Assembly: GCA_047495785.1 (NCBI GenBank)
Contig: JBLDXI010000003.1
Coordinates: 1,922,001-1,986,000, forward strand
Source of the DNA: Lepidodermella squamata
Lineage: Eukaryota; Gastrotricha
Length of the DNA stretch: 64,000 nucleotides
Direction of reading: 5' to 3'
The notes under the pieces are model-generated. The model saw only the letters and a program-made list of their open reading frames with translations. It was not told the origin of the DNA and ran no database searches. Below, one piece after another: positions 13,083 to 24,627 of the stretch; position 1 is the first letter of the stretch; each line of letters begins with the position of its first letter. A program made the translations under genes and the position numbers.

Positions 13083-13760
13083 AACGAGGTGGGCTGTCAC
13101 CTCGCTCGGAAAGTCGCACTGGTACCGACGGCAAGGTGAGAGACAGCTGCTAAAAGTGGGATTATTTATGTGAGATCGATTTTCACGTACTTCGGTGAAC
13201 CTGGTCAAGTAACTGTCGCCAGTGACGTGTTGTTAATGCGGTTATCGCTGTATCGATTTATTTTTTCATAAAAGCTTGGTCTGCACTCAATTTCGAAATT
13301 TTCAACTCTTTTCCTCTTTTCTTGCTCTTGATAATTGATAAGACAAATTGATTAGTATGGGTTTAGGGTCGTGTTAAGACGTATTGTATCAGAGGGGTCT
13401 TTTTTGAAAAATTTTGAAATCTTTTTCGAAAACGTATATAGTATGTAAATATTGGATTGAAGCTTTGAGCCAAATTGTATTTTCGTTTCACGATTGGTTT
13501 TGCTCGTTCCATTTGCTGGCTATTTTTTCGTGTAAATTATTCAATAAGCTTCCATGCGTAAATTATTTAAAAAACGGTATGTCTCGTGCTCTTACCTTGC
13601 TCGTAAAGTCTCGCTGGAACCTGGAACCAACGGCATGGTGAGAGGCAACTACCATAGGTGGGATTATTTATGCGGGATGAAATCAAGTTTTTACGCACTT
13701 AGGTAAACCTAGCCTAGTAACAGTTGCTAGTGACGCGTTGTTAATAGTTAATGGCTGTGA
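13083..13760. repeat. Degenerate ~180-bp direct duplication upstream of paralogue 1
   Basis: The stretch 13083-13265 recurs at about 13586-13760. Both copies share a CTGG..ACCGACGGCA / GGCATGGTGAGAG start, a GGGATTATTTATG core and an end of the type CAGTGACGTGTTGTTAAT. The sequence between them is AT-rich without genes. It lies in the 5' flank of the gene starting at 12987, so it could be a duplicated regulatory segment or a repeat-element fragment. Confidence 0.5.
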
Positions 13761-13839
13761 ACAAATCTTGTTGACGACTGGAAAGCCGTGTAAAGATTCG
13801 TCGCAAACAAAAAGAATTTTTCTGTAGCGGCTATGAACG

Positions 13840-14230
13840 TAACCAGCTATACGGATGCCAAAATCTCAAAGCAGACGCACACCATCGCCCGTATCTGGTG
13901 AAGTACCGATGATGGAACTTTTATCGCGTACGGAGCCTACAACACCTGGATGTACGCTTAAACTCTATTCAGTTGTACAGCTACGTCCGCACCGGCAGCT
14001 GAGAAAAGAGAAAAGAAGCACAACCACAGCTTTGTACGTAACTGGTACAGACGACTGAGAAGGGAACCATCCTTGCACAGCTAGGTACAGAGGAAGACCA
14101 CGAAGCACGAAGTGGGGACACGCGTCTTCGCCGGACAGATAAATGAATACCGAACAAGACGCACAGCTTCGTACGTACCAGGTACGACAACTGAATATTA
14201 ATTGAGACGCCTGGCTTCGTCCGCACCGGG
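13840..14230. repeat. Palindromic minisatellite block 1 (degenerate)
   Basis: Degenerate copies of a unit with halves TTCGTCYGTACC and GGTACRGACGAA, separated by a linker like CAACTGAGAAGCGAACCAGACGCACAGC. Clear copies include CTTTGTACGTAACTGGTACA near 14030, CTTCGTACGTACCAGGTACG near 14170 and GTCCGCACCGGGTACAG near 14220. No protein is supported here. This flanks the first cysteine-rich gene pair. Confidence 0.5.
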
Positions 14231-15030
14231 TACAGTCAAGTGTTTTCCTTCGGCCAGTGAGACCGGTTTCTTTTCCGGCATGCTGTTATAGCACGCACTC
14301 GCTGTCAATTGTCACAGCATCGCCGATAATAACGTATTTTCCTAAGGGTAAATTGCCTTGGCACCTTGAAAATAGCTCAAAGTTTACCACCCCTCTAGCA
14401 TCCGTAACATCTTTTGCTCAAACATGTCTATATCTTGGGATTATTAAAACTGTAAAAGCAAGCCTTTCCGATTTCGCTTGTATATTCAATCTTCGGACAT
14501 AATCCGCGCGGAAAATTAAAGCGAGTTCGGCCCTACCATTGTTCTAAATCATTCACGAGCGGTCTTTCGCAATAGAGATTATCCGTCAGAATTCAAATGA
14601 CCAGGTTCGAAATTGCTTATTGGCATTAACTCATTTTGTTAACCGGCTGTAACAATAAATTTTCGGCTGTTGACCTCGCCTCTGCCGCTCTGTGAGAAGA
14701 ACAGCTGGATACCGGATATAGAATATAGATCACAGTTCCAACTACTGCTTACCTCAATTTTATTGTTGCTACATTTATGCAAATATTGCGATACCGCTGG
14801 CGAAAAGGAAACCATACCTGAGGCAAACAATTCCCATGCTTTAGATTTGATTTGCCTCAGGTGCAGTAACACATTGCCACAAACTATAAATGCATCGTGT
14901 CTCCCGATAAGCGGGAAATTTATTCATTCGTAACCACAATACATGGCTGTGAGAAGCGACGATATTGAAGTTACGGATGGTTGGAAAATAGTCCAAAATC
15001 GAAAACAGCGGGCCTCTAGATTTCGCAAAT

Positions 15031-15787
15031 TTAAGTCTTGGTGCATTTGTCGACCGTGAAACCGCCAGTCGTCGCAGTTGTAGCCGAAGCTGTCAAAGTT
15101 GTTTCCGCGGCCTTGGCTAAGCGTGCACAGCAGGTGGCGAAATTGGCGTACTGGTAAACGCCAGTCGGCAGCGTGTCAGCCTAGCATGATTCCAGAATGA
15201 TTAAAAACAATAAAGGCTCATGAATCAAATCTCACCGCTGTCGCGTCGAGTGTGACGGGGGCCGTTTCGCAAGACGAAGGAAAACGCAAGCAGTAAGCAC
15301 CAGCGCAGACCTTGTAGGGTGTCGCATCGGTTGTTGTGGGACTGAGGCAGGCCTGAATTTTCTGCCCGTTGACCGTGAAAGCGTCATAAATAGTAGCACT
15401 GATTCCAGTGCAGCAGGCATCGAAGCTGGCATAGGTCTGCGACACAGTACTGCCGCCCAGAGCGCATGTTTTGGTATACGAGCAATACCTGATGCCGTTA
15501 GACTCGACCAAACCGACGGAGGTTCCGCCGACAGTAGCAACACGGCACGACATGTAGCTCTGATGCAAAGAAAAGGATAGGATATTGTCACCTCAGATGA
15601 CTCCAAAAGAATAACTCACGTCAGCACAAGCCTGGCCACTGGTATCGCAAAGATTGATGGTTCGGCACGATTGGCCCGATGTGCAAACACCCGTCGCACA
15701 GTTTGTGGAAGTTGTCGTGGTTGTGGCGGGGCAAGCGAACGCCGCGTCAACAAGACATGACGCAATGAAAATAGCAAAGTAGCGCAT
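15031..15787 (-). CDS. Secreted cysteine-rich protein A, copy 1
   Basis: Three exons, 15787-15620, 15559-15236 and 15180-15031, close to 214 codons (213 aa). The start gives a signal peptide (MRYFAIFIASCLVDAAFA). A Thr/Ser-rich stretch and the motif NCATGVCTSGQSC follow, then a body with spaced cysteines (SCRVA, RYCSY, TCALGG, FDACCTG, ACLS, VCAGAYCLRFPSSCE) and a C-terminal CCARLAK..VDKCTKT. No transmembrane segment is seen. I do not recognise the family. It resembles its divergent neighbour B in layout, intron number and cysteine motifs, so A and B are old paralogues. The protein is identical to copy 2 at 24628-25384. A longer open frame in another phase over exon 2 (MESSEVTISY..) is a shadow. 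Confidence 0.75.
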
Positions 15788-16046
15788 ACTTTAATGCTGA
15801 TGAGGCTGAAAACGAGAAATTGCTTGCAGTCGACTCGTCCACCGATTGTTAACCAAACTTATAACCTCCTGCGGTCATGTCTGCAAGTGAAAGAAACCCG
15901 GTAAAAAAGTCGTCCTAGACGCCCCATGTACGTCCGCGATCACTTCGACGATAGACACTCCACTCCGGCGGTATACAAGACGGCTGATTTGCAGTAACAT
16001 TGATCAGCTTGCATTTCGCCTTGAATTTTTAAAGCTTTCATCCAAA
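15788..16046. promoter_or_regulatory. Bidirectional promoter between A and B, copy 1
   Basis: This 259-bp spacer separates two divergent start codons. A TATA-like TTATAAGT on the minus strand (15857-15864) lies about 70 bp upstream of gene A. TATACAAG on the plus strand (15972-15979) lies about 70 bp upstream of gene B. The spacing is symmetrical. The same arrangement is preserved in the inverted copy at 24369-24627. Confidence 0.5.
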
Positions 16047-16840
16047 ATGGTCGTAATTGTTTTTGCGGCGTTGGTTTGCCTCGCCGGCTCTGCTATCGCC
16101 TGTCCATCGTCGACAACAGCATCTAGCAGCACGAGTTGCGCCACGGGAGTTTGTGCGGCGAACACGGCATGCTATGCGCCAAGCACATGTGCCTTGGGGA
16201 CACAGACTTGTCAGACGCCGATCGTGAGTCATAAACATGGAATATTTTTGAAATATGCCTATGATTCATTATCTTAGACAGCATACCTCGGGTGCTCTGT
16301 TCAAACGATAGGCAGCGGTCCTATCGCTGTTACCCTCAAGTACTGCACTAGGACGGGAGCGTGCTCCCTAGGTGGCACCCAGATCACGTCTCCGACGCCA
16401 GTCACAGCCGCTTCGTTTGATCTTTGCTGCACTGCTCTCGGCGGAACAACCTCGACCACGACATACGACAGCATTACGGTCAGCTCAGCTACCGTGTCGT
16501 ACTGCAGTGTCGTCGGTACCGATGCTGCGCCTTTCAAGGCATGCGGTGCTGCTGGCGTTGCCTATTGCTTGCGATTCCCAAGCAGCTGTGAGACAAACAG
16601 CATTGCGATATCAGCCACTAGCGTTTGTTTTCATTGAACGTCTGATAAGACCGGCTCCTGATGGTATTATTTTCTCCTTCACAGGCTGATTTCCTTGTTG
16701 CGGCAACATACACGGCCGCCAGCTACGCCAAGTGTTGCGCCAACCTTATTGCCGGAACCGCTGGCGTCGTTTTCGCCACTTCCCCCACCACGGCAACAAC
16801 CGGAGCATTCACAGTTGAAAAATGCACCCGAGGAGCGTAA
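16047..16840 (+). CDS. Secreted cysteine-rich protein B, copy 1
   Basis: Three exons, 16047-16223, 16278-16622 and 16685-16840, close to 226 codons (225 aa). The N-terminus MVVIVFAALVCLAGSAIA is a signal peptide. The mature part begins CPSSTTASSSTSCATGVC and has spaced cysteines (ACYAPSTC, LGCSV, YCTRTGACSLGG, FDLCCTALGG, SYCSVVG, ACGAAGVAYCLRFPSSCE, KCCANLIAG, VEKCTRGA). The shared SCATGVC, YCLRFPSSCET and CC..L motifs show it is a paralogue of gene A. The family and function are not recognised; a secreted structural, surface or effector-like role would be a guess. It is divergently arranged with A, so the two are probably co-expressed. Confidence 0.75.
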
Positions 16841-17010
16841 AAGAGGACACTTGGATTGTGTGGCATCATGTAATGCCAATGTTGATTTAATATGAAAAAT
16901 ATGAAATTTAACATGAAAAATATTGGCATTACAATTAGACATCCATCTGTTTAGCAGAAGCCTGAATTTCTATTAGGAATGGCTTCATCGGTATTAAATA
17001 AATTAGGACC

Positions 17011-20000
17011 AGCTATGCCCTTTTTTTTGTCAAATTGTAACCTGTTTGTTTAATTTCCGTAGAACCCTTTTTTAAATCGCTGAATTCAGGATCAAACTCG
17101 TGGATGCTAAACATTATCCAACATATTGCATTCACAAGATGATTGCATTTCGTCTCCATGTCCCCTTTATAGCATTTTATAGCACAAACCTTCGGATCGG
17201 GCTCGTTTTGTATCAAGTCCTGAAGCGACGCATGAGCGATGAGCAGCAAATATATCGAGGATTCGACCGCCAGCGTTGTACTGACTAATTCAACCTGCAG
17301 CTTAAACATGCTTGTATCCTCTTCCTCAGTTGGCGCACTGCCCTGCGCGGTGGCTATTCTGTGGAGAACGTAGTAGCATTCGCGTTTTTTCTTGATAGAA
17401 AACTGTTGATGTTGTGCTCGCATCTCTGTTGAATGCTGGATAGTGTGCGTCAAGTGTTCCTAGTGAAACTTTCCGAATAATTCCTGCCCTTATTATTTCA
17501 AATGGTCAATGGCCGCTTGCTGCTGGAAAACACCGTTGTATTTCTAATTTGCCTGTAAAACTGCTATATAATATAGTCGAAAAATTCGGCATTTAATTAA
17601 GGAGTGGTTTTCATTTATCGTTTATGTTTTTTTCATTTCGCATCGAGAGTGCGCACTCTTATCACTACGCTCTCTATGGGCTATTTATAGTTGCCAGGAT
17701 GCTGATTATACACATAGCTTGTTCAAACATAATTATATTTAAAACAATTTAAAATGTCATAAGTTAAAATGGGGTTTGGTATCAAACGTCAGGAATACGC
17801 ACGAAATTCGCGTTCACTTGGGGACGGACGGAACTGACATGGGCCAAATGAATAATCCATATGCGACGTGTGAACGACCAGGAAATAAAATTTTCCCATG
17901 CGGATCACAATGGACTAAGCACTAAGCCATAGCTTGTCTAGTTAAAGCGACCATATCATCTTTGAGTAAAGGAATCGAAAAGCAGTAACAGAGATACCAG
18001 CTACAGAGCCATCGAAGACGGGATAGCCGCGAAATTCGTCTGTACCGAGTACATTCTGTAACTGCTGCAGGTGCAAGTGATCGAGACAGACGCTTGCACG
18101 ATACTATTTCAGAACTAAATAACAATTTGGTTCCTTTATTAGTGCTGGATTTGCGTCATGAGTGCTGGAAGAGTCGTGCAATTATCATTCAACATTTTTT
18201 TAGCACATCGTAACTCAAGGTTCGCCTCGAGAAAACTAGGGGAGAATAAGAGCGCTCAATGTTCCACATTTCAGATTTCAGCTGTCTGTTCGTAGTACCA
18301 ACAAGAAACCAGCTATAGACGATTAGAAAATGTAGACCAGCGCAGTTTGTTGTACGCACTGGCTACAGGTTACTCAAAATCGAAAGCAAAACCGAATGCT
18401 CAGCTTTTTCCGTACTAGGTGCAGGAGAATGAACACTGAACCAACCCACAATTTCGTCCGTACCGGGCACAATCGAAGGTGAAGCGAACTGACGGCTCAT
18501 CTTCGTCCGCGCTGAGTACGGACGAATCGGAAGCAAACCGGACAATAAGTCTCGTCCGTAATGGGTACAGACGACAAGAAATTTAATCAGACGCACGAAT
18601 TCGTCCGTACTGAGTACAGACGAAGGAATTCGTAACCTAACGCAAAATTCATCTGACCCTCTACCCTCTTCTTTAATTCTTCTAGGTCCCTTAGCCCTTA
18701 GTCGCTTAATGGAATTTCGTCCGTACCGGGTACAGACGAATATGAAGCGAACTGAATGCTCTGCTTCTTCTGTACCGGTTAAAGAAAGAACCAGTTAAAG
18801 AAGATACCAGACGCTCAGCCTCTTCGGGATCAGGTACAGACGACAGAAAATCGAACCCCTGGGTTGGAACCAATGGGTAGCTACCCAGACGATCAGTCTC
18901 GTCAATAATGGTTACAGACGAGAGAAACAATGAACCAGACTTGCAGCTTCGTCCGTACTGGGTACAGACGACTGAAAAGGCGGACCGTTGACGATTCTGA
19001 TGGCTGTCTGTTCCGCATTTCAGCTGTCTGCACCAGGTTCCAACCTGAAATCAACAACTACAGACGAATAGAAATGTAGACGAGCGCAGTTTGTTGTCCG
19101 CACCAGGTAAAGATTACTCAAAACTCAACATCAAAAGCACACCGCCGAAGTGAGCGAAGTAGAAAGTAGATCATTTGAACTGGGGATACCTCATCCAGCT
19201 GCTCCTCAAGTAATCCCAACAAATTTCGCTAGTAGATTCCTTGTTCCTCCTGACTCCCGAATTATAGCTCTTATTTTGCCACATCTCGCTCTAGTGCACT
19301 GTTTTTAAGAACAACTGCCTATTTTTGAGATAGAAACTGTGGAAAATGACATCCAGGCTGCATCTATGGGGCGAGCGCAGCGAGTTTAACCTGACAATAT
19401 TTCGTCCTGAAAGTGCTTATAACCAACAACGATAAATTGTTCTCGTGTATTCTCCCGCAACCCCATTGCCACAGAATAATCGTTTGCAGTAAGCGGATTC
19501 TAAAGCGAAGCATTGAGAAAGAAGAATGTTGGCGACCTTAGCGCAAAAAGAGCGTAGCGAGCCGAGTTTTAATATGCTCGTGAATCAATTACGGATGGTC
19601 GGAGAACCAAATCCAAGGGCCAAGGGTGATCATTCTGACTTCAGCCGAGGAATCTCAAGAAATGTGTTCAATTACTCCGAGAATCTTGCCATTCTTTCGG
19701 CCGGTCGAACTGGGAGTACCGTACAAACGATAATGATTTAATTCAGTCTTTTTGTCTGTACGGGTTACTGCGCATGTACTTTGTCGCCTTGTTGTGCTAT
19801 AATGATTATGCATCAGCTTTTGCTTTTTCATACGACCGTGTAGATTACGGAGGACCATAGGGCTGAAATCGCTTGCCACCAGATGAGACGCAAATTTGCT
19901 GAAAATTGATTTGAAACAGTTGAAGCTTGCATTAAATAGCGGGAAGTGTTCTAAACTGGTCTAAAACTGTTCGGATATGGCTGATGTTTGAAGATCGAAG

Positions 20001-22329
20001 TTGTGCATCGAAATATTTTTTATTATTTTTTCCGGCTCATTCATGTGTAATTTTCATGTGTAATTCATATTTGATACAAACAGAGACCTATCATTGAATG
20101 GTTTTTCTTTAAATTTGAGCAAAATCTGGGGGCATGCGGAATAATTCCAAATTTGGCGACTTTGAAGAAAGGTTGTTTTATATCCTTCTAAGGCCTGCTG
20201 ATTCACTGAAATCTATGATCAGCGCGAAGCTATCAATAATCGACTCAATAGAATTTAGAATTGCACAGTTTGGAGATTCCGTGAATGCGTTGATTGCCGT
20301 CCCGTCGGTTTCAGTACAGCCAGTTCCAGTCCCGGTCTCAATGCCTGCTCCGCCTGTTCCGCCTTTTTATCCGCCTTTATTTCCCCGAGCGAATAATGCA
20401 TTCAAATCCATTATCTCAAACCAATCGATGTTCCGCGATCTCTTTGATTTTTCTCGCCAGCTATAAACCCTCGAGAACAAATTTCGCAAAAGCAGACCAA
20501 AGAAAAAGCTCCCGAATCAGCACAAGGTTACTGTGAAATTCAAATTCAGTCGTCCGGATCACAATACCAGGTGAATACGACAGATACGAAACATCAACGA
20601 AGAAATAAGTGACTTTGGTGTCTAACGAGGAAGAATCGTGCAGAAAATCTCTTCTTGACGCGAACACTCCGACCAACAACCTCGCAAGAATAGCTGATAT
20701 CGAATATGGTGCCAATAGTACCCCGTAGCAACATTTTGCACTTTTATAATTAATTATGCAAATTGCATAGAGAACATGCAATCAATTCTTTATGGCAAAT
20801 TGAGAAAAACAGGATACAAGAAAAATTTGCCAGCAAAAGGTTCGAGGAAAAAATCGTGTTTCTTGTATATAAATAAATAGAACCGCCGCTCATGCTCGCA
20901 GAAGAGCAACCAGCAGCCAGCGTCGAACCCGGGCTTTTCTGATCCATTTTTCAAGTCGCACATTAATCACCAAAAATAAATTCGAATCGGGCAGAGACGT
21001 CTGGAAGCCGTCGGCTTCGAAGGAGGGTAGTGAAAGGACTAAGCCTTCCAGAACATTCCATGATTCAGGAACCTACCATGTCCTGGAACCTTCCAAGGTC
21101 CAGATTATTCCATCGACATTTTGCTTTCTGTTAGCTTTGTATTATTGTACAAAAGTTACTTGCTAAGTTCAAATACAAGCAAAATATCTAGCAAACAGCT
21201 TCTCGTTTTGTTTTCGGTCCTTACACTGGATGAGTGCTGGTCAGTGCTGGATGAAAGTCGAACCAGACGCACAATTTCGTATGTACTGGGCACAGACGAA
21301 TGTGGACCCTAATTCTGCTTTTAAATTCTGCCTTTAAATTTAATTCATCCAATAATTGCACTTCCGGCTATGCGATTGCCAACCGGAAACATCTTCAAGA
21401 ATACAGAGGATGAATTTTCGCATGAATTTTAAAATCAAGGCGGAAATTTCAAATCATAGGTATAAGTAGGTATGTACTGGAGATTATTAGCCTAATCTGA
21501 TCCAGTAAATTGGGTTATTCTAACTAAAATTTCCAGATGGCATCCCAACATGATCGGCATCCACCGATCACATTTAAAGTAATAAACGACTCGTTGTTAC
21601 TCGTTGATGATTTGAAGACGAATCGTAGATGTGTTCAATGTGGAATAATTTTCGGGCATACTTAAGCTTTCGGGCACGCACTGATGTTCATAGTGACAAA
21701 CCCTAGGCCATTCATCATTTAGTTTAGAATATTCAATGTCGACAGTAGCTGGGAAGCATTCTTTTGGGATTTCATTCTACTTTTGGATGATTTTGTCTAT
21801 TCTTTTCATCGGTTGGATGTTGGACCGACGCGTATGGACGGCTTTGTCAGGATTAGTTGATATTGATGTTTCGATTTTGCGGCTCGGGTCACACCACGCT
21901 TGTTGAAGATTCGCCACTAATTTGTATTAATGATCCACTTTTAAACACCAGCATACTACAGAACTGAATTTCTTTTTTATTTCTTAATTCCCTTGTGAAC
22001 CTGATAGCTGGGCGTAAACTACCAAGTGTTTCTAAATAGAGGTGAGCCGCTTCTACATTGGACATGATGACAAATGTATCATTCACACATCGTTTGATGG
22101 CAGTTTTCCTTCTTAGGACAAGTGCGCTTCCAATACAGACATAAAGATGACTTTTGTTAATAGTTCCCAACTAAATTCGGGTATAATTCGAGATTTTGAA
22201 CATCAACTTAGCAATGACTTCATTTTTGATACATGATACATGATACGTGTTGGTAGGGATTGGATTATTATTATTTGCAAGAGACGTAACAGCCGCTACC
22301 GATAGAGGTAACAAGTTGCGCACGTCTAA
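17011..22329. other. Gene-poor spacer of the inverted repeat
   Basis: No convincing gene is seen. The stretch holds AT-rich DNA, a palindromic minisatellite block (about 17960-19110), an isolated minisatellite copy with GTGCTGG repeats (about 21225-21300) and scattered short frames. The frame 20134-20466 (110 aa, with a Pro/Val-rich run PVPVPVSMPAPPVPPFYPP) is possible, but it has no recognisable domain. It sits next to a phrase (CAAAATCTGGGGG) that recurs beside copies 2 and 3, so I do not call it a gene. Confidence 0.5.
17960..19110. repeat. Palindromic minisatellite block 2
   Basis: A run of degenerate ~48-50 bp units, best preserved at 18440-18980. Copies such as TCGTCCGTACCGGGTACAGA, TCGTCCGTACTGAGTACAGA and TCGTCCGTACTGGGTACAGA recur with linkers of the type GAAGCGAACCAGACGCACAG. 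The core is an inverted repeat around a single central base. The 18945-19070 end is an inverted copy of 22330-22450. It does not encode a plausible protein. Confidence 0.65.
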
Positions 22330-23140
22330 TCGTCTGTAGTTGTTGGTTTCAGGTTGGAACCTGGTGCAGACAGCTGAAATGCGGAACAGACAGCCATCAG
22401 AATCGTCAACGGTCCGCCTTTTCAGTCGTCTGTACCTAGTACGGACGAAGCAGTGAGTCTGGTTCAATGTTTCTCTCGTCTATACCCATTACGGACGAGT
22501 CAGATCGTCCGGTTTGCTCCCAATTCGTTTGTACCCAGTGCGGACGAAGCAGGGGGTTTGTTTGGATGTTTCTGTCGTCTGTACATGATCCGGACGAGGC
22601 TGAGCGTCTGGTCTGCTACACATTCGTCCGTAACCGGTGTAGACAAAGCAGGGCATTCAGTTCGCTTCGCATTCGTCTGTACCCGGTACGGACGAATTTG
22701 TGCTTCAGGTTAGATTATTCTGTCGGCTGTGACTAGGCGTCGCGTCCGATTAGCTACCCATTCATCTGTAATTCAGATGAAATTGTATATGGTTCTGTCT
22801 TAATTTGTCTGTACTCCGTACGGACTAAATTGTAAGTTGGTTAAGCATTAATTCGTTATTGCCCGCAGTACGGGCGAAATTGTGCGTCTGGTTCCCCTTT
22901 TCAGGCGTCTGCACCCATTCCGGACGAAGCTGCGCGTCAGGTTTGCCGAAGCTGAGCATGCAGTCTGTGTACAGTACGGGCATGGTTATGGATGTTTCAG
23001 CAATAATTCGTCTGTATGCGGTAACGTTAAAGCTGAGACTTCGGTTCGCGTTTGCTTTTGATTTTGAATATAATCTGTCCACATTTTCTAATCGAGTGGC
23101 CGGTTGCGCTCGTACCTGGTGCAGACAGCTGAGGTGCGCT
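22330..23140. repeat. Palindromic minisatellite block 3 (inverse orientation)
   Basis: About a dozen degenerate units at 48-50 bp spacing between 22435 and 22700, thinning to about 23010. Examples are CGTCTGTACCTAGTACGGAC, CGTCTGTACATGATCCGGAC and CGTCTGTACCCGGTACGGAC, with linkers such as GAAGCAGGGCATTCAGTTCG. The orientation is opposite to block 2, as expected if it belongs to the inverted duplication. Confidence 0.65.
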
Positions 23141-23574
23141 TTTAATACATCCGAGGTACTAATGTTCGGTGTTTTGATTAATTTTTCAGGAAACTTCGCA
23201 ACACATGAAGTACGAGCGGCCTATCAAAACCGACCGACTCGAAGGCCGGTTAGAAAAGACAAACACTGTGACTCAATCGCCACGATTATTTGATAAAGAG
23301 TGTGCCTGATCCTTAAATTTGTTCCCCAACTTTGATCAAAATCTGGGGGAATGTAAAATATTTAAAGAAAAATAGTTCTCCGGCAATTTTACAGCAGAAT
23401 GCAATTCGATAAGAAAATGAAGTAAACCTAGCCCTTATTTATTAAATATCGATGAAGCCAATACTACAGAAAATTATTTTGCTTAAGAGATGAATGTTTA
23501 ATTGTAATGCCAATATTTTTCATATTAAATCAACATTGGCATTACATGATGCCACACAATCCAAGTGTCCTCTT

Positions 23575-24368
23575 TTACGCTCCACGAGTGCATTTTTCAA
23601 CTGTGAATGCTCCGGTTGTTGCCGTGGTGGGGGAAGTGGCGAAAACGACGCCAGCGGTTCCGGCAATAAGGTTGGCGCAACACTTGGCGTAGCTGGCGGC
23701 CGTGTATGTTGCCGCAACAAGGAAATCAGCCTGTGAAGGAGAAAATAATACCATCAGGAGCCGGTCTTATCAGACGTTCAATGAAAACAAACGCTAGTGG
23801 CTGATATCGCAATGCTGTTTGTCTCACAGCTGCTTGGGAATCGCAAGCAATAGGCAACGCCAGCAGCACCGCATGCCTTGAAAGGCGCAGCATCGGTACC
23901 GACGACACTGCAGTACGACACGGTAGCTGAGCTGACCGTAATGCTGTCGTATGTCGTGGTCGAGGTTGTTCCGCCGAGAGCAGTGCAGCAAAGATCAAAC
24001 GAAGCGGCTGTGACTGGCGTCGGAGACGTGATCTGGGTGCCACCTAGGGAGCACGCTCCCGTCCTAGTGCAGTACTTGAGGGTAACAGCGATAGGACCGC
24101 TGCCTATCGTTTGAACAGAGCACCCGAGGTATGCTGTCTAAGATAATGAATCATAGGCATATTTCAAAAATATTCCATGTTTATGACTCACGATCGGCGT
24201 CTGACAAGTCTGTGTCCCCAAGGCACATGTGCTTGGCGCATAGCATGCCGTGTTCGCCGCACAAACTCCCGTGGCGCAACTCGTGCTGCTAGATGCTGTT
24301 GTCGACGATGGACAGGCGATAGCAGAGCCGGCGAGGCAAACCAACGCCGCAAAAACAATTACGACCAT
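23575..24368 (-). CDS. Secreted cysteine-rich protein B, copy 2
   Basis: Exons 24368-24192, 24137-23793 and 23730-23575 give 225 aa. The protein appears identical to copy 1 (the third exon also ends VEKCTRGA; the base changes near the stop look silent). Signal peptide, Ser/Thr stretch, SCATGVC motif and the YCLRFPSSCE signature are as in copy 1. It is divergent from A2 at 24628. The near identity points to a very recent duplication or ongoing arm-to-arm gene conversion. Confidence 0.75.
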
Positions 24369-24627
24369 TTTGGATGAAAGCTTTAAAAATTCAAGGCGAA
24401 ATGCAAGCTGATCAATGTTACTGCAAATCAGCCGTCTTGTATACCGCCGGAGTGGAGTGTCTATCGTCGAAGTGATCGCGGACGTACATGGGGCGTCTAG
24501 GACGACTTTTTTACCGGGTTTCTTTCACTTGCAGACATGACCGCAGGAGGTTATAAGTTTGGTTAACAATCGGTGGACGAGTCGACTGCAAGCAATTTCT
24601 CGTTTTCAGCCTCATCAGCATTAAAGT
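24369..24627. promoter_or_regulatory. Bidirectional promoter between B and A, copy 2
   Basis: Inverted counterpart of the spacer at 15788-16046, same 259-bp length. The TATA-like boxes mirror to about 24436-24443 (for B, minus strand) and 24551-24558 (for A, plus strand), each about 70 bp from its start codon. Confidence 0.5.

Larger units (their letters stand above)
14740..17010. repeat. Inverted-repeat arm 1 (mate at 23425-25700)
   Basis: This arm carries a divergent A/B pair of cysteine-rich genes and is repeated in inverted orientation at 23425-25700. From about 14855 to 16860 the two arms are collinear without indels: the positions of matching bases always sum to 40,415 (for example 15787 with 24628, 16840 with 23575). 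Only a handful of substitutions are seen. The outer ~100 bp and the inner ~150 bp are more diverged. A further short inverted match lies inside, at about 18945-19070 and 22330-22450. Confidence 0.85.

Noticed and set aside
16301-16537. Antisense frame MKGAASVPTTLQ.. (also 23878-24114, 32275-32511)
   Set aside because: Lies opposite exon 2 of gene B; its preservation is explained by the near identity of the copies.
20134-20466. Proline-rich 110-aa frame
   Set aside because: No domain, no splice or homologue support, and it sits in repeat-rich spacer DNA.
20880-20945. tRNA-like GTCGAACCCGGGC phrase
   Set aside because: The T-loop-like phrase is not accompanied by a matching acceptor stem or anticodon arm on either strand.
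22435-22700. CRISPR array
   Set aside because: Palindromic repeats at regular spacing resemble one, but repeats are degenerate, the 'spacers' are themselves semi-conserved, orientation changes between blocks, there are no cas genes and the genome is eukaryotic.
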